NCBI GenBank assembly: GCA_937894775.1
Contig: CALAXC010000119.1
Span: 1-11,033 of the forward strand
Direction: 5' to 3'
DNA from: an uncultured Clostridia bacterium
GTDB lineage: Bacteria > Bacillota > Clostridia > Oscillospirales > CAG-272
DNA length: 11,033 nucleotides
The notes beneath the pieces were generated by a model. The model did no database searches. It was not told the DNA's origin and saw only the letters and a program-made list of their open reading frames with translations. Positions 1-7,124 of the stretch are shown one piece after another (within the stretch, counting starts at the first letter, position 1; each line of letters begins with the position of its first letter). Position numbers and translations under genes: made by a program.

Positions 1-27
1 CTTGATTCCTTCTACGTAAGATTTTGA
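1..27 (+). CDS. Possible 3' end of an upstream gene (8 codons)
   Basis: Frame 1 is open from the left edge and stops with TGA at 25-27, reading LDSFYVRF. A strong terminator begins seven bases after the stop, which is the spacing expected at the end of a plus-strand gene. Only eight codons are visible and frame 2 also stops soon after (16-18), so neither the gene nor its product can be identified. The call rests only on the position of the terminator. Confidence 0.25.
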   Translation, partial: LDSFYVRF

Positions 28-33
28 GTTAAT

Positions 34-72
34 AAAAACACACGCTCGACCCTCAGTCGAGCGTGTGTTTTT
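34..72. terminator. Strong bidirectional intrinsic terminator
   Basis: A perfect 17-bp stem (34-50 with 56-72) closes a 5-nt loop. The stem begins with A5 and ends with T5, so it can terminate transcription in both directions. It probably ends the gene lying left of the window and backs up termination of the minus-strand operon that ends at 329. Confidence 0.9.
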
Positions 73-79
73 ATGTTAT

Positions 80-270
80 TATTTTTTTTGCTACCTTTTT
101 TGAAAAAAAGGTAGCGCCAAAAAACTTCCAACGGGAAGTTTTTAGCGCACATAGTGCGTTCGACGGTTGAATTGCTATTTTTGATGAAGGGTCTTGCGGG
201 GAAAGGAAACTTTTTAAAAAAAGTTTTTCTCCCCCCACACCCCTATCTTTCAAAAACTTTTAAAGTAGGG
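80..270. repeat. Hairpin-rich intergenic element, probably a dispersed repeat
   Basis: This non-coding stretch is a chain of small hairpins. They are an 11-bp stem at 90-100/105-115, a 10-bp stem at 120-129/134-143, a 5-bp stem at 146-150/154-158, a stem at 207-214/219-226, and a bulged stem at 241-250/262-270. A 60-codon minus-strand frame spans 71-253, but it has no Shine-Dalgarno site and simply reads through the hairpins, so I do not treat it as a gene. Elements built this way often recur between genes in Ruminococcaceae-like genomes. That it is dispersed in this genome is inferred, because only one copy lies in the window. Confidence 0.5.
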
Positions 271-328
271 AATAATTATAGGATATAAAAGTGCGCTCGA
301 CTAAGACAAAAGCTTGGCTTGAGCATAT

Positions 329-2065
329 TTATTCAAACAAATCGTTATCTCTGAATTGCAGCTTATAGAGTGATTTATAAGTTCCGTTTGCGGCTATAAG
401 TTCGTCGTGTGTTCCGCGTTCGGTGATCTTTCCATCCATAACAACGGCAATTTCATCTGCGTTTCTGATAGTTGAAAGTCTGTGAGCTACAACAAGGGTT
501 GTACGTCCCTTACAAAGCTCGTCAAGAGATTGCTGTATGAGGACTTCTGTAGTATTGTCAAGAGCGCTTGTTGCTTCGTCAAGAATAAGTATTGCGGGGT
601 CCTTAAGAAATACTCTTGCAATACTCAAACGCTGTTTCTGACCGCCTGAAAGCTTTACGCCGCGTTCGCCGATCTGTGTATCGTATCCGTTTTCAAGTGT
701 CATTATATAATCGTGGATATTTGCTTTTTTAGCGGCTTCTACAATTTCCTCGTCGGTGGCATCCGGCTTTCCGTAAATGATATTTTCCTTTATGGTTCCA
801 ACGAATAGAAATACGTCTTGTTGAACGATACCTATATTTTTCCTAAGTGAATCAAGTGTAATATCGCGTATATTTATTCCGTCTATGAGAATAGCGCCCG
901 AGTCCTCGCCTTCAAGCTTATAGAAGTTGGGAAGAAGATGGCAGAGTGTGGTTTTTCCGCCGCCCGACGGTCCTACAAGAGCAAGCTTACAGCCTTTTGT
1001 TAGCTTAAGGTTTATGTTATGGAGAACTTCTTTTGTTTCATCATATGAATAGGAAACGTTTCTGAATTCGATCTCACCGTTTACGTTTTCAAGGATACGG
1101 GCATTCGGTGAATCGGTTTCGGGCTCCTCGTCCATTATTTCAACAAATCGCTTAAAACCGCTCACACCGTTCTGGAACTGTTCCATAAAGCTTATGAGCG
1201 TATTTACGGGGCGGATAAAGAGGTTTACGGAAATAATAAAAGTAGAATAGTCACCGAAGCTTATTTTTCCTGCATAAAGGAAGATACCGCCTGCTATAAG
1301 TATGATAACGTTAAATACATCGGTAACAAATGAAGTTGAGGCAAAGAATTTTGCCATCGCGCTATAGGCGCGTCCTGAGGAATCAACAAATTCTTCGTCG
1401 CCTTTTTTGAATTTTTCGATCTCTTTTGCAGAATTTGTATAAGCCTTTGTTACTCGGATACCCGTAACGCTGCTTTCTACAGAAGCATTGATGGTCGCAT
1501 TACTTTTTCTTCTGTCGTCGAATGCACTTTTCATAGCTTTTCGTAAAACTACGGTTACTGCTATGAGTATCGGAACGCAGGCAAATACGATAAGCGTTAA
1601 GATCCAATTTATCGTCATTAGATATGTGAATGAAAGAATTATCATTATCGAGCTTATAAGAAGATTTTCAGGTCCGTGATGCGCAAGCTCGCAGACCTCA
1701 AAAAGATCACTCGTTATTCTTGTCATTATTCTTCCCGTTTCGTTGTTGTCATAAAATTTATAGGGGAGCTTCTGAAGATGTGAAAAAAGGTCCTGACGCA
1801 TTTGCGACTGCATTTTTACACCTATGATGTGACCGTAGTATTGAACAAAATAGTTTAAAAGCATTCTTATTACATAGAGTGCAAGAACGACGATGCCTGA
1901 AATTATTATTGCTTGATACATTCTGTTTGGAATGTATTCATTCAGCATAGTTCTTGTTATGATAGGATATGCCATACCCGTTACAGATATAAGAAGTGCC
2001 GCTATCATATCCATAATAAGAAGCTTTTGGTGAGGCTTGTAATAGCTTATAAAACGTTTAAGCAT
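329..2065 (-). CDS. ABC exporter half-transporter (fused permease and ATPase)
   Basis: This 578-residue protein has the type IV (MsbA/MdlB-like) exporter layout: an N-terminal transmembrane domain of about 330 residues with about six helices, then one nucleotide-binding domain. Every ATPase motif is present: Walker A GPSGGGKTT at 365-373, a Q-loop glutamine near 416, signature LSGGQ at 472-476, Walker B ILILD at 492-496 followed by catalytic E497, a SALD D-loop, and switch histidine H528. It should therefore be an active ATPase. Half-transporters work as dimers. No second half-transporter is visible here, so it is probably a homodimer or pairs with a subunit encoded elsewhere. The ATG is supported by AAGGA seven bases upstream (2073-2077). 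It is the last gene of the minus-strand operon, 36 nt after the deacetylase. The substrate cannot be read from sequence; a lipid, glycan precursor, peptide or drug are all possible. Confidence 0.93.
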   Translation of the reverse strand: MLKRFISYYKPHQKLLIMDMIAALLISVTGMAYPIITRTMLNEYIPNRMYQAIIISGIVVLALYVIRMLLNYFVQYYGHIIGVKMQSQMRQDLFSHLQKLPYKFYDNNETGRIMTRITSDLFEVCELAHHGPENLLISSIMIILSFTYLMTINWILTLIVFACVPILIAVTVVLRKAMKSAFDDRRKSNATINASVESSVTGIRVTKAYTNSAKEIEKFKKGDEEFVDSSGRAYSAMAKFFASTSFVTDVFNVIILIAGGIFLYAGKISFGDYSTFIISVNLFIRPVNTLISFMEQFQNGVSGFKRFVEIMDEEPETDSPNARILENVNGEIEFRNVSYSYDETKEVLHNINLKLTKGCKLALVGPSGGGKTTLCHLLPNFYKLEGEDSGAILIDGINIRDITLDSLRKNIGIVQQDVFLFVGTIKENIIYGKPDATDEEIVEAAKKANIHDYIMTLENGYDTQIGERGVKLSGGQKQRLSIARVFLKDPAILILDEATSALDNTTEVLIQQSLDELCKGRTTLVVAHRLSTIRNADEIAVVMDGKITERGTHDELIAANGTYKSLYKLQFRDNDLFE

Positions 2066-2101
2066 TTATTTTTCCTTTCGTTCGTTTGATTTATAATCTT
2101 A

Positions 2102-3451
2102 TTAAAGAATTTTTCTTTTAGTACCTTTTGGAAGACGAATAGTCCAGGATTGTAATCTTAAACGGTCGGAGAGATAATTGTCCTCGAGGGTATCTGCGTG
2201 AAGCCATGTGTGCTTGTATTTGAGATCGCGAAGAGCGGGGAATTCGTCAAGATCTATCTGCCATTTTTGAGCAGGCTGTAACGTACAGTGCTCGCTGTCG
2301 CTTGTAAGAAAGTTGAGCGAGGCGGATAAAAGATCGCGCGGACCGAGGTGTTTACCATTGACATAAAAACAATTCGGCAAAAAATCCGATTCATCAAGTG
2401 AATATAGAAGCTCTGTTATCTCGCTTTTTGATACAACTGTTGGTTTTGAAACAGAATAGGGCTCTGAGAGAAATCCGTATACGTTTTTGCAAACGTGATA
2501 TTCTTTACCGCACAAAAGATCTTTGCAGGCTAAAAGTATATCTGAAATACAGTAAGAATCGGGTAATGTTACAGGGAAGAGATCTTCCTCGAGCTGTGCT
2601 TTTATGTAGGGAATATCTTCTCGTGTTATGATGCGTTCTGAACCGTTAAGTTCATCTTTTAACTCAGCATAGGTAGTTATGCTGAAATCGGGATCTTCTT
2701 TTAAAAGCTTTATCAGGGCTCTGAAATTTTTATAGAATCGTTCGGTGTCCTTTGGATCGTGTGTTTCGCTTTTGATCCATTTTTCTTTTGGTGTGTTTAC
2801 TTTGTGTAGGTTATCTGCATCCCAAAACGTTTTGCAATATGCCCTCTGCGGATGGTGATAAAATATCATAATATCCTTTCCGCGTGCGGTTTCTTCTATA
2901 TAATCTCTCAATTTATCTTCATCGGTATTAAATAAAACACTGTCAAGGGATCTTGCGTAGTGAAGTGCCGTTATATTGCAGACGTTTATAGGTCGGTAGC
3001 TTTCTTTGTCGTAAATTGAATCTCCCGAAAAGAATGTGAATCCTAATTTTTTGTATCCGTAATGAGCAACGTATGAGGTGCAATTTCCGGGAATGCAAGC
3101 AGCGGTAAGTCCTTTTTTGCCAAATACAGCTTGTACTTTTTTGAGCCCTTCACCTTCGTCGGTGACAAATTCTTCAAGCGCTTCGTAAAAGTTTTCTTTA
3201 TCGGTATATTCGTTTATTGTGGGATGCACCGAATGAGTGTGCGAGTGAAAATTTACGTCGTGATGCTCTTTTAATTCGTTTATAATGTCATATCTATCCC
3301 ACGTGATAAGCTGATCGGCAAGGAGTCCAACTATGTTAAAACATCCCTTAAAGCCTTCTTCGCGAAGAATACGCGCCGACATAAGAATTCCGTCGGCGCC
3401 TATCTCGTTTATAATGTCTTCTGTATCAAAACTGAAAATTATTTTTGTCAT
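2102..3451 (-). CDS. Polysaccharide deacetylase (NodB/CE4-like) with an extra C-terminal region
   Basis: This 449-residue protein should remove N- or O-acetyl groups from a glycan in a metal-dependent reaction. The N-terminal half shows NodB-type motifs. FSFDTED (6-12) supplies the catalytic base and metal aspartates. HSHTHSVHP (69-77) matches the metal-binding H(S/T)xxH motif, and YHHPQR (198-203) resembles the C-terminal histidine motif. The usual RxPY motif is altered to CIPGNC (119-124). There is no signal peptide or membrane segment, so it appears cytoplasmic, unlike most peptidoglycan deacetylases. Residues about 280-449 lie beyond the catalytic fold and I do not recognise them. The start overlaps the upstream PAP2 stop as ATGA (3448-3451), which implies translational coupling. 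AAGGT lies eight bases before the ATG. The substrate is unknown; a lipid-linked or intracellular sugar fits the operon. Confidence 0.83.
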   Translation of the reverse strand: MTKIIFSFDTEDIINEIGADGILMSARILREEGFKGCFNIVGLLADQLITWDRYDIINELKEHHDVNFHSHTHSVHPTINEYTDKENFYEALEEFVTDEGEGLKKVQAVFGKKGLTAACIPGNCTSYVAHYGYKKLGFTFFSGDSIYDKESYRPINVCNITALHYARSLDSVLFNTDEDKLRDYIEETARGKDIMIFYHHPQRAYCKTFWDADNLHKVNTPKEKWIKSETHDPKDTERFYKNFRALIKLLKEDPDFSITTYAELKDELNGSERIITREDIPYIKAQLEEDLFPVTLPDSYCISDILLACKDLLCGKEYHVCKNVYGFLSEPYSVSKPTVVSKSEITELLYSLDESDFLPNCFYVNGKHLGPRDLLSASLNFLTSDSEHCTLQPAQKWQIDLDEFPALRDLKYKHTWLHADTLEDNYLSDRLRLQSWTIRLPKGTKRKIL

Positions 3452-4173
3452 ATATTAATACCTTGGTTTGCTTCGTCTGAAGTAGAGCTTTCGGCAGGAA
3501 GCTTCTTTTTTAAGTCTATCAATGTTATAAGTGCGTAATAAAGGAAGATGATAGCCCCCGAAATGAAAAGTGCAGCGCATACGTCTGTAAACCAATGTAC
3601 GCCCGCGAGCAATCTTCCTATTGCGGTTATTGCTGTCAATACCGAGCATACTGTAACAGTAGCTATTTTTAATCCTTTTTTATCTTTAAAAAGTGAGCAG
3701 AGCTCGGGAATTGCCGTCATCAATATGCAGGCAACGAGCATTGTGTGAGTCGAAGGATAAGAGGCTTCGATCTCTCCGTCAACGAGTATCGGACGGTAGT
3801 TGATAATAAAAATTTCAAAAGCGATAAAGGCAATCACTACCAAAGCATACACCCCTGCAAGACAAAGTATGCGGTGGCTTACTTTGAAAAGATTTTTCCT
3901 TTTTATGAGCTGTATCAAGCCTAAGAAACACATCACTAATGCAACGAGGATCGCAAAGTATCCGATAAGCTCGGTTATAGTATAAAACAGATCGTTTTGA
4001 CCGAAAAGATCAAAGAAAAAGCTGTTTATGCTTGAAAGTCCTATAGCGGTAGCGTTTGGACCGCAATCAGCAACGTCAACGGTTTTAAGCATCACCGTAA
4101 GCACTAAAAATAAAGCAAAAAAGATTCCTGATAGGATAAAATTCAATGTCATTTTTCTTTTTTTGTTATGCAT
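3448..4173 (-). CDS. PAP2-family membrane phosphatase
   Basis: A PAP2/PA-phosphatase-like integral membrane enzyme of 241 residues with about six hydrophobic segments. Such enzymes dephosphorylate lipid phosphates such as undecaprenyl pyrophosphate, phosphatidic acid or phosphatidylglycerol phosphate. Numbering from the upstream ATG at 4183-4185, the motifs are INYRP ending at R131-P132 (first motif), PSTH at 144-147 (second), and GRLLAGVHWFTD with R191, H197 and D201 (third). The phosphate-binding Arg, both catalytic His residues and the Asp are therefore present. The Lys that normally opens the first motif (KX6RP) is Glu (E124). I chose the ATG at 4171-4173 because GAGG lies six bases upstream (4180-4183). 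The ATG at 4183-4185 has only a weak site and would add MRYN. This is the first gene of the operon and its stop overlaps the deacetylase start. Confidence 0.87.
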   Translation of the reverse strand: MHNKKRKMTLNFILSGIFFALFLVLTVMLKTVDVADCGPNATAIGLSSINSFFFDLFGQNDLFYTITELIGYFAILVALVMCFLGLIQLIKRKNLFKVSHRILCLAGVYALVVIAFIAFEIFIINYRPILVDGEIEASYPSTHTMLVACILMTAIPELCSLFKDKKGLKIATVTVCSVLTAITAIGRLLAGVHWFTDVCAALFISGAIIFLYYALITLIDLKKKLPAESSTSDEANQGINI

Positions 4174-4211
4174 ATTATACCTCATTTATACTCTCTGACA
4201 AAATCAAAATA

Positions 4212-4240
4212 ATTATATCATATACAGCAATTTTAGTCAA
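4212..4240 (-). promoter_or_regulatory. Sigma-A promoter of the PAP2-deacetylase-ABC operon
   Basis: Read on the minus strand, TTGACT (4240-4235) is followed by a 17-nt spacer and TATAAT (4217-4212). The spacer ends in TGA, giving an extended TGN -10. The match is near consensus. It should start transcription near 4205, giving a leader of about 30 nt before the chosen PAP2 start. Confidence 0.85.
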
Positions 4241-4248
4241 CAGTTGAC
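4236..4248. promoter_or_regulatory. 13-bp palindrome covering both divergent -35 boxes
   Basis: GTCAACAGTTGAC is a perfect odd-centred palindrome. Its two arms overlap the -35 hexamers of the leftward and rightward promoters, which are only three bases apart. It may simply result from two facing -35 boxes, or it may also serve as an operator. The sequence alone cannot separate these. Confidence 0.5.
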
Positions 4249-4272
4249 AGAAAAAAACAAAAATGATAAAAT
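4244..4272 (+). promoter_or_regulatory. Sigma-A promoter of the GH2 gene
   Basis: TTGACA (4244-4249), a 17-nt spacer, and TAAAAT (4267-4272), with TGA directly before the -10 (extended -10). The predicted transcript starts near 4279, about 25 nt before the GH2 ATG. Confidence 0.82.
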
Positions 4273-4303
4273 ATAAATATACAGCTAAAAAACGGAGGCT
4301 ATT

Positions 4304-6016
4304 ATGAAAGAATCAAAGCTTATTTCTTTATATACAGAGTCGGGAGAAAACTTACCTTCGATCCCGTGGAATATATATCCGCGTCCTAAAATGGTAAGAG
4401 ATTCCTTTATATGTCTTAACGGAGAATGGGATCTTACAGACAGCGACGGAACGAATGAAAAAATAACAGTTCCTTTTCCGCCCGAATCGATACTTTCCGG
4501 TGTCAGCAGACGTATGGGAAAGAATCCGCATATAATTTATAAAAAGAGATTTGCTTTGAATGAAGAGCTTACCGATAAAAAGGTATTGCTTCACTTCGGT
4601 GCTGTCGATCAGATAGCAAAAGTCGAGCTTAACGGAGCTTTTCTTGGTGAGCATATCGGTGGCTATGAGCATTTTTCTTTTGATATTACAGAAAGCGTAA
4701 AAGAAGATAATGAGTTGACGGTCACAGTTACCAATGCCGAAGATCCGCTTTCACTTCCTTACGGAAAGCAGTGCGAAAAAAGAGGCGGTATGTGGTATAC
4801 GCCCATAACGGGCATATGGCAGACTGTATGGATAGAGATAGTTCCGACAAATTATATAACCGATGTTGCAGCTTTGTGTGACGGTAATACGGTTACAATA
4901 AAGGTTGGCGGGGTAGATCAGGGCAGAGTAAGCATTGATGCTGACGGAGTTTGTGTCTTTGCAGAGCTTGTTGACGGAAAAGCTGTTGCCGTTCTTGAAA
5001 ATATAAGATATTGGTCGCCTGACGATCCCTATCTTTACAGATTTTGCGTTGAAACAGATGACGATAAAGTAAACTCATATTTTTCGGTGCGCACATTTTC
5101 GGTAGATGAGGTTAAGGGAAAAAAATGCTTCTGCCTTAACGGTAGACCTTATTTCCTTCACGGTGTTTTGGATCAAGGATATTTCAGCGACGGTATATTT
5201 ACTCCCGCTGTTCCCGAAGAATACAAAAATGATATTTTGCTCGTCAAAGAGCTTGGCTTTAATATGATACGTAAGCATATCAAAATAGAGCCTGATATTT
5301 TTTATTACTACTGCGATCTTTACGGAATGACCGTTGTTCAGGATATGGTAAATAACGGAGATTATTCATTTATAAGAGATACCGCGCTCCCGACGGTTGG
5401 ACTTAAGCGCAGAAATGATAAGAATTTGCATAAAGACAAAAAGACGAGAGAGGCGTTTGAGCGCGGAATGGTATATACTGTAACGACTCTTGATAAATTC
5501 AACTCTATTGTAGGCTGGACTATATTTAATGAGGGCTGGGGACAGTTCTGTAGCGAGGAGATGTATAAAAAGCTTCGTGAGCTCGATAAGACTCGATTTG
5601 TCGATAGCGCATCGGGATGGTTTGTATCTGATGTGAATGAGGTTGAGAGCTTGCACGTTTATTTTAAACCCGTAAAGCTTGCAAAAGAATACTCAAAGCC
5701 TGTATTTTTATCGGAATTCGGAGGATATTCTTATAGAATAGAGGGACATATAACAACTCTTGATAATGAATACGGATATAAGATATTTAAAACTCAAAGT
5801 GATTTCGATAAGGCGTTTGGAGAGCTTTATGAAAATGAAATAATTCCTGCCGTGGATAAGGGACTTTGCGGTACGGTATATACACAGCTTTCCGATGTTG
5901 AAGATGAAACAAATGGGCTGATCACCTATGATAGACGTGTAATAAAGGTCGATAAAAATGCTATAAAACAGTTATCACAAAAGCTTTTTGAAAAATTCAA
6001 CACCCAATTTGAGTGA
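4304..6016 (+). CDS. Glycoside hydrolase family 2 (beta-galactosidase/beta-glucuronidase type)
   Basis: This 570-residue protein is a retaining beta-glycosidase with the core GH2 layout. It has a jelly-roll sugar-binding domain at about 35-183 (FGAVD...NGAFLGEHIGGY at 98-121), a short Ig-like domain at about 184-264, and a TIM barrel at about 265-560. Catalytic residues are visible: IFNEGWG with acid/base E410, and LSEFGG with nucleophile E471. RKHIKIEP (323-330) is another conserved barrel segment. There is no signal peptide, so it is cytoplasmic and should act on imported oligosaccharides. It lacks the extra C-terminal domains of LacZ, which is about 1,000 residues. The ATG is set by GGAGG five bases upstream (4294-4298). 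Its promoter is back to back with that of the minus-strand operon. I see no terminator after it, so it may read into the next gene. Galactosidase or glucuronidase specificity cannot be decided from sequence. Confidence 0.92.
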   Translation: MKESKLISLYTESGENLPSIPWNIYPRPKMVRDSFICLNGEWDLTDSDGTNEKITVPFPPESILSGVSRRMGKNPHIIYKKRFALNEELTDKKVLLHFGAVDQIAKVELNGAFLGEHIGGYEHFSFDITESVKEDNELTVTVTNAEDPLSLPYGKQCEKRGGMWYTPITGIWQTVWIEIVPTNYITDVAALCDGNTVTIKVGGVDQGRVSIDADGVCVFAELVDGKAVAVLENIRYWSPDDPYLYRFCVETDDDKVNSYFSVRTFSVDEVKGKKCFCLNGRPYFLHGVLDQGYFSDGIFTPAVPEEYKNDILLVKELGFNMIRKHIKIEPDIFYYYCDLYGMTVVQDMVNNGDYSFIRDTALPTVGLKRRNDKNLHKDKKTREAFERGMVYTVTTLDKFNSIVGWTIFNEGWGQFCSEEMYKKLRELDKTRFVDSASGWFVSDVNEVESLHVYFKPVKLAKEYSKPVFLSEFGGYSYRIEGHITTLDNEYGYKIFKTQSDFDKAFGELYENEIIPAVDKGLCGTVYTQLSDVEDETNGLITYDRRVIKVDKNAIKQLSQKLFEKFNTQFE

Positions 6017-6032
6017 GATTTATCTTTGCTTA

Positions 6033-6061
6033 TTGACAAATTGATCATAATTTGATATGAT
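6033..6061 (+). promoter_or_regulatory. Sigma-A promoter of the cysteine-synthase-like gene
   Basis: TTGACA (6033-6038), a 17-nt spacer, and TATGAT (6056-6061), with TGA before the -10. It lies in the 81-nt gap after GH2 and gives a leader of about 30 nt. I saw no T-box or SAM-riboswitch-like structure in this short leader. Confidence 0.82.
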
Positions 6062-6097
6062 AAAAAAGATAGATATTTTATTTGAAAGGTTTATATA

Positions 6098-7024
6098 ATG
6101 ATCTGCAATACGATTTTAGATGCAATGGGAGAAACTCCGATAATACGTCTTCAGCGTATGTCTTCTCCCGATTCAGCCGATATTTTAGTTAAATTCGAGG
6201 GTCTTAATGTGGGCGGCTCGATAAAAACAAGAACGGCTTATAATATGATACTCGATGCCGAGAAAAAGGGACTTATAAATCAGGATACCGTTATTATAGA
6301 GCCTACAAGCGGAAATCAAGGCATAGGTCTTGCGCTTGTTGGAGCTGTAAGAGGGTATAAGGTCAAAATAATAATGCCCGATTCGGTAAGTGAAGAACGC
6401 AGGAAGCTTGTTACACACTACGGTGCAGAGGTTATTCTTGTTCACGATGACGGAAATATAGGACTTTGTATTGAGGAGTGCCTGAATCTTGCGCTCAGAA
6501 TGAGAGATGCGATCCCTAATTCTTTTGTTCCTCAGCAGTTTGAAAATCTTGCAAACCCTGAAATTCAAAGAAAGTGTACCGGAAGGGAAATTCTTGAGCA
6601 GGTTGGCGCACCGATACACGGATTTTGTTCGGGTATAGGAACGGGAGGAACGATCACGGGAATAGGTGAAACGTTAAAAGAGGCTAACCCCGATATGACT
6701 ATATGGGCGGTCGAGCCCGAAAACGCCGCTATTCTTTCGGGCGGTTCTATAGGAACGCACGTTCAGATGGGAATAGGTGACGGATTGATACCGTCTATAC
6801 TTAATCAGAATATATATGACGACGTTTGCATTATAAGCGACGAGGAAGCTATACAGGCTTCCAAGGACCTCGCAAAGCTTGAGGGTATTATGTGCGGAAT
6901 AAGTAGCGGAACAAACGTTGCGGCAGCTATAAAGCTTGCTAAAAAGCTTGGAAAGGGAAAAACTGTAGTTACGGTCCTTCCCGATACAGCCGAAAGATAT
7001 TTTTCTACTCCGCTGTTTGAATAA
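6098..7024 (+). CDS. Cysteine-synthase-family PLP enzyme (OASS/CBS-like)
   Basis: This 308-residue fold-type II PLP enzyme has the length of O-acetylserine sulfhydrylase, which makes cysteine from O-acetylserine and sulfide. The PLP lysine is K43 in GGSIKTRTA (39-47). The substrate loop is PTSGNQG (69-75). The phosphate-binding turn is GIGTGGTITG (179-188), and the C-terminus carries the family signature LPDTAERYFST. Two family positions differ from common CysK sequences: SIKTR in place of SVKDR, and TSGNQG in place of TSGNTG. The second change lies in the loop that grips the substrate carboxylate, so a different amino-acid substrate, such as O-phosphoserine or homocysteine-linked beta-replacement, is possible. 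I therefore withhold a gene symbol. AAAGG (6085-6089) lies eight bases before the ATG. A consensus promoter precedes the gene and a hairpin follows it, so it can be expressed alone. No serine acetyltransferase gene (cysE) is nearby. Confidence 0.88.
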   Translation: MICNTILDAMGETPIIRLQRMSSPDSADILVKFEGLNVGGSIKTRTAYNMILDAEKKGLINQDTVIIEPTSGNQGIGLALVGAVRGYKVKIIMPDSVSEERRKLVTHYGAEVILVHDDGNIGLCIEECLNLALRMRDAIPNSFVPQQFENLANPEIQRKCTGREILEQVGAPIHGFCSGIGTGGTITGIGETLKEANPDMTIWAVEPENAAILSGGSIGTHVQMGIGDGLIPSILNQNIYDDVCIISDEEAIQASKDLAKLEGIMCGISSGTNVAAAIKLAKKLGKGKTVVTVLPDTAERYFSTPLFE

Positions 7025-7028
7025 GAGT

Positions 7029-7080
7029 GCAAAAGCACCTGTCATTTGCGGATGATAGGTGCTTTTGCGTATATTTTTTA
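7029..7080 (+). terminator. Intrinsic terminator after the PLP enzyme gene
   Basis: A 17-bp stem with one G-U pair (7029-7045 with 7052-7068) and a 6-nt loop begins four bases after the stop. The T-rich tract (7074-7079) starts only about five bases past the full stem. Termination may therefore be partial and allow readthrough into the MFS gene, for which I found no convincing promoter. Confidence 0.75.
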
Positions 7081-7124
7081 AATTTATTTCTTTGAAAACA
7101 GAAATGCTTTCAGAAAGGATATTT

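Noticed and set aside
71..253. 60-codon minus-strand frame across the left intergenic region
   Set aside because: It reads straight through several hairpins, has no Shine-Dalgarno site, and has low-complexity, phase-accidental content. It is better explained as intergenic repeat sequence.
280..328. Possible dedicated terminator for the ABC gene (GCTC/GAGC arms at about 294-324)
   Set aside because: The pairing is broken by several mismatches and the T tract is weak. The strong stem at 34-72 is the more convincing stop.
7059..7124. N-terminal extension of the MFS protein to the ATG at 7059
   Set aside because: That ATG is inside the upstream terminator stem and lacks a ribosome site. The ATG at 7125 has AAAGGA at proper spacing.
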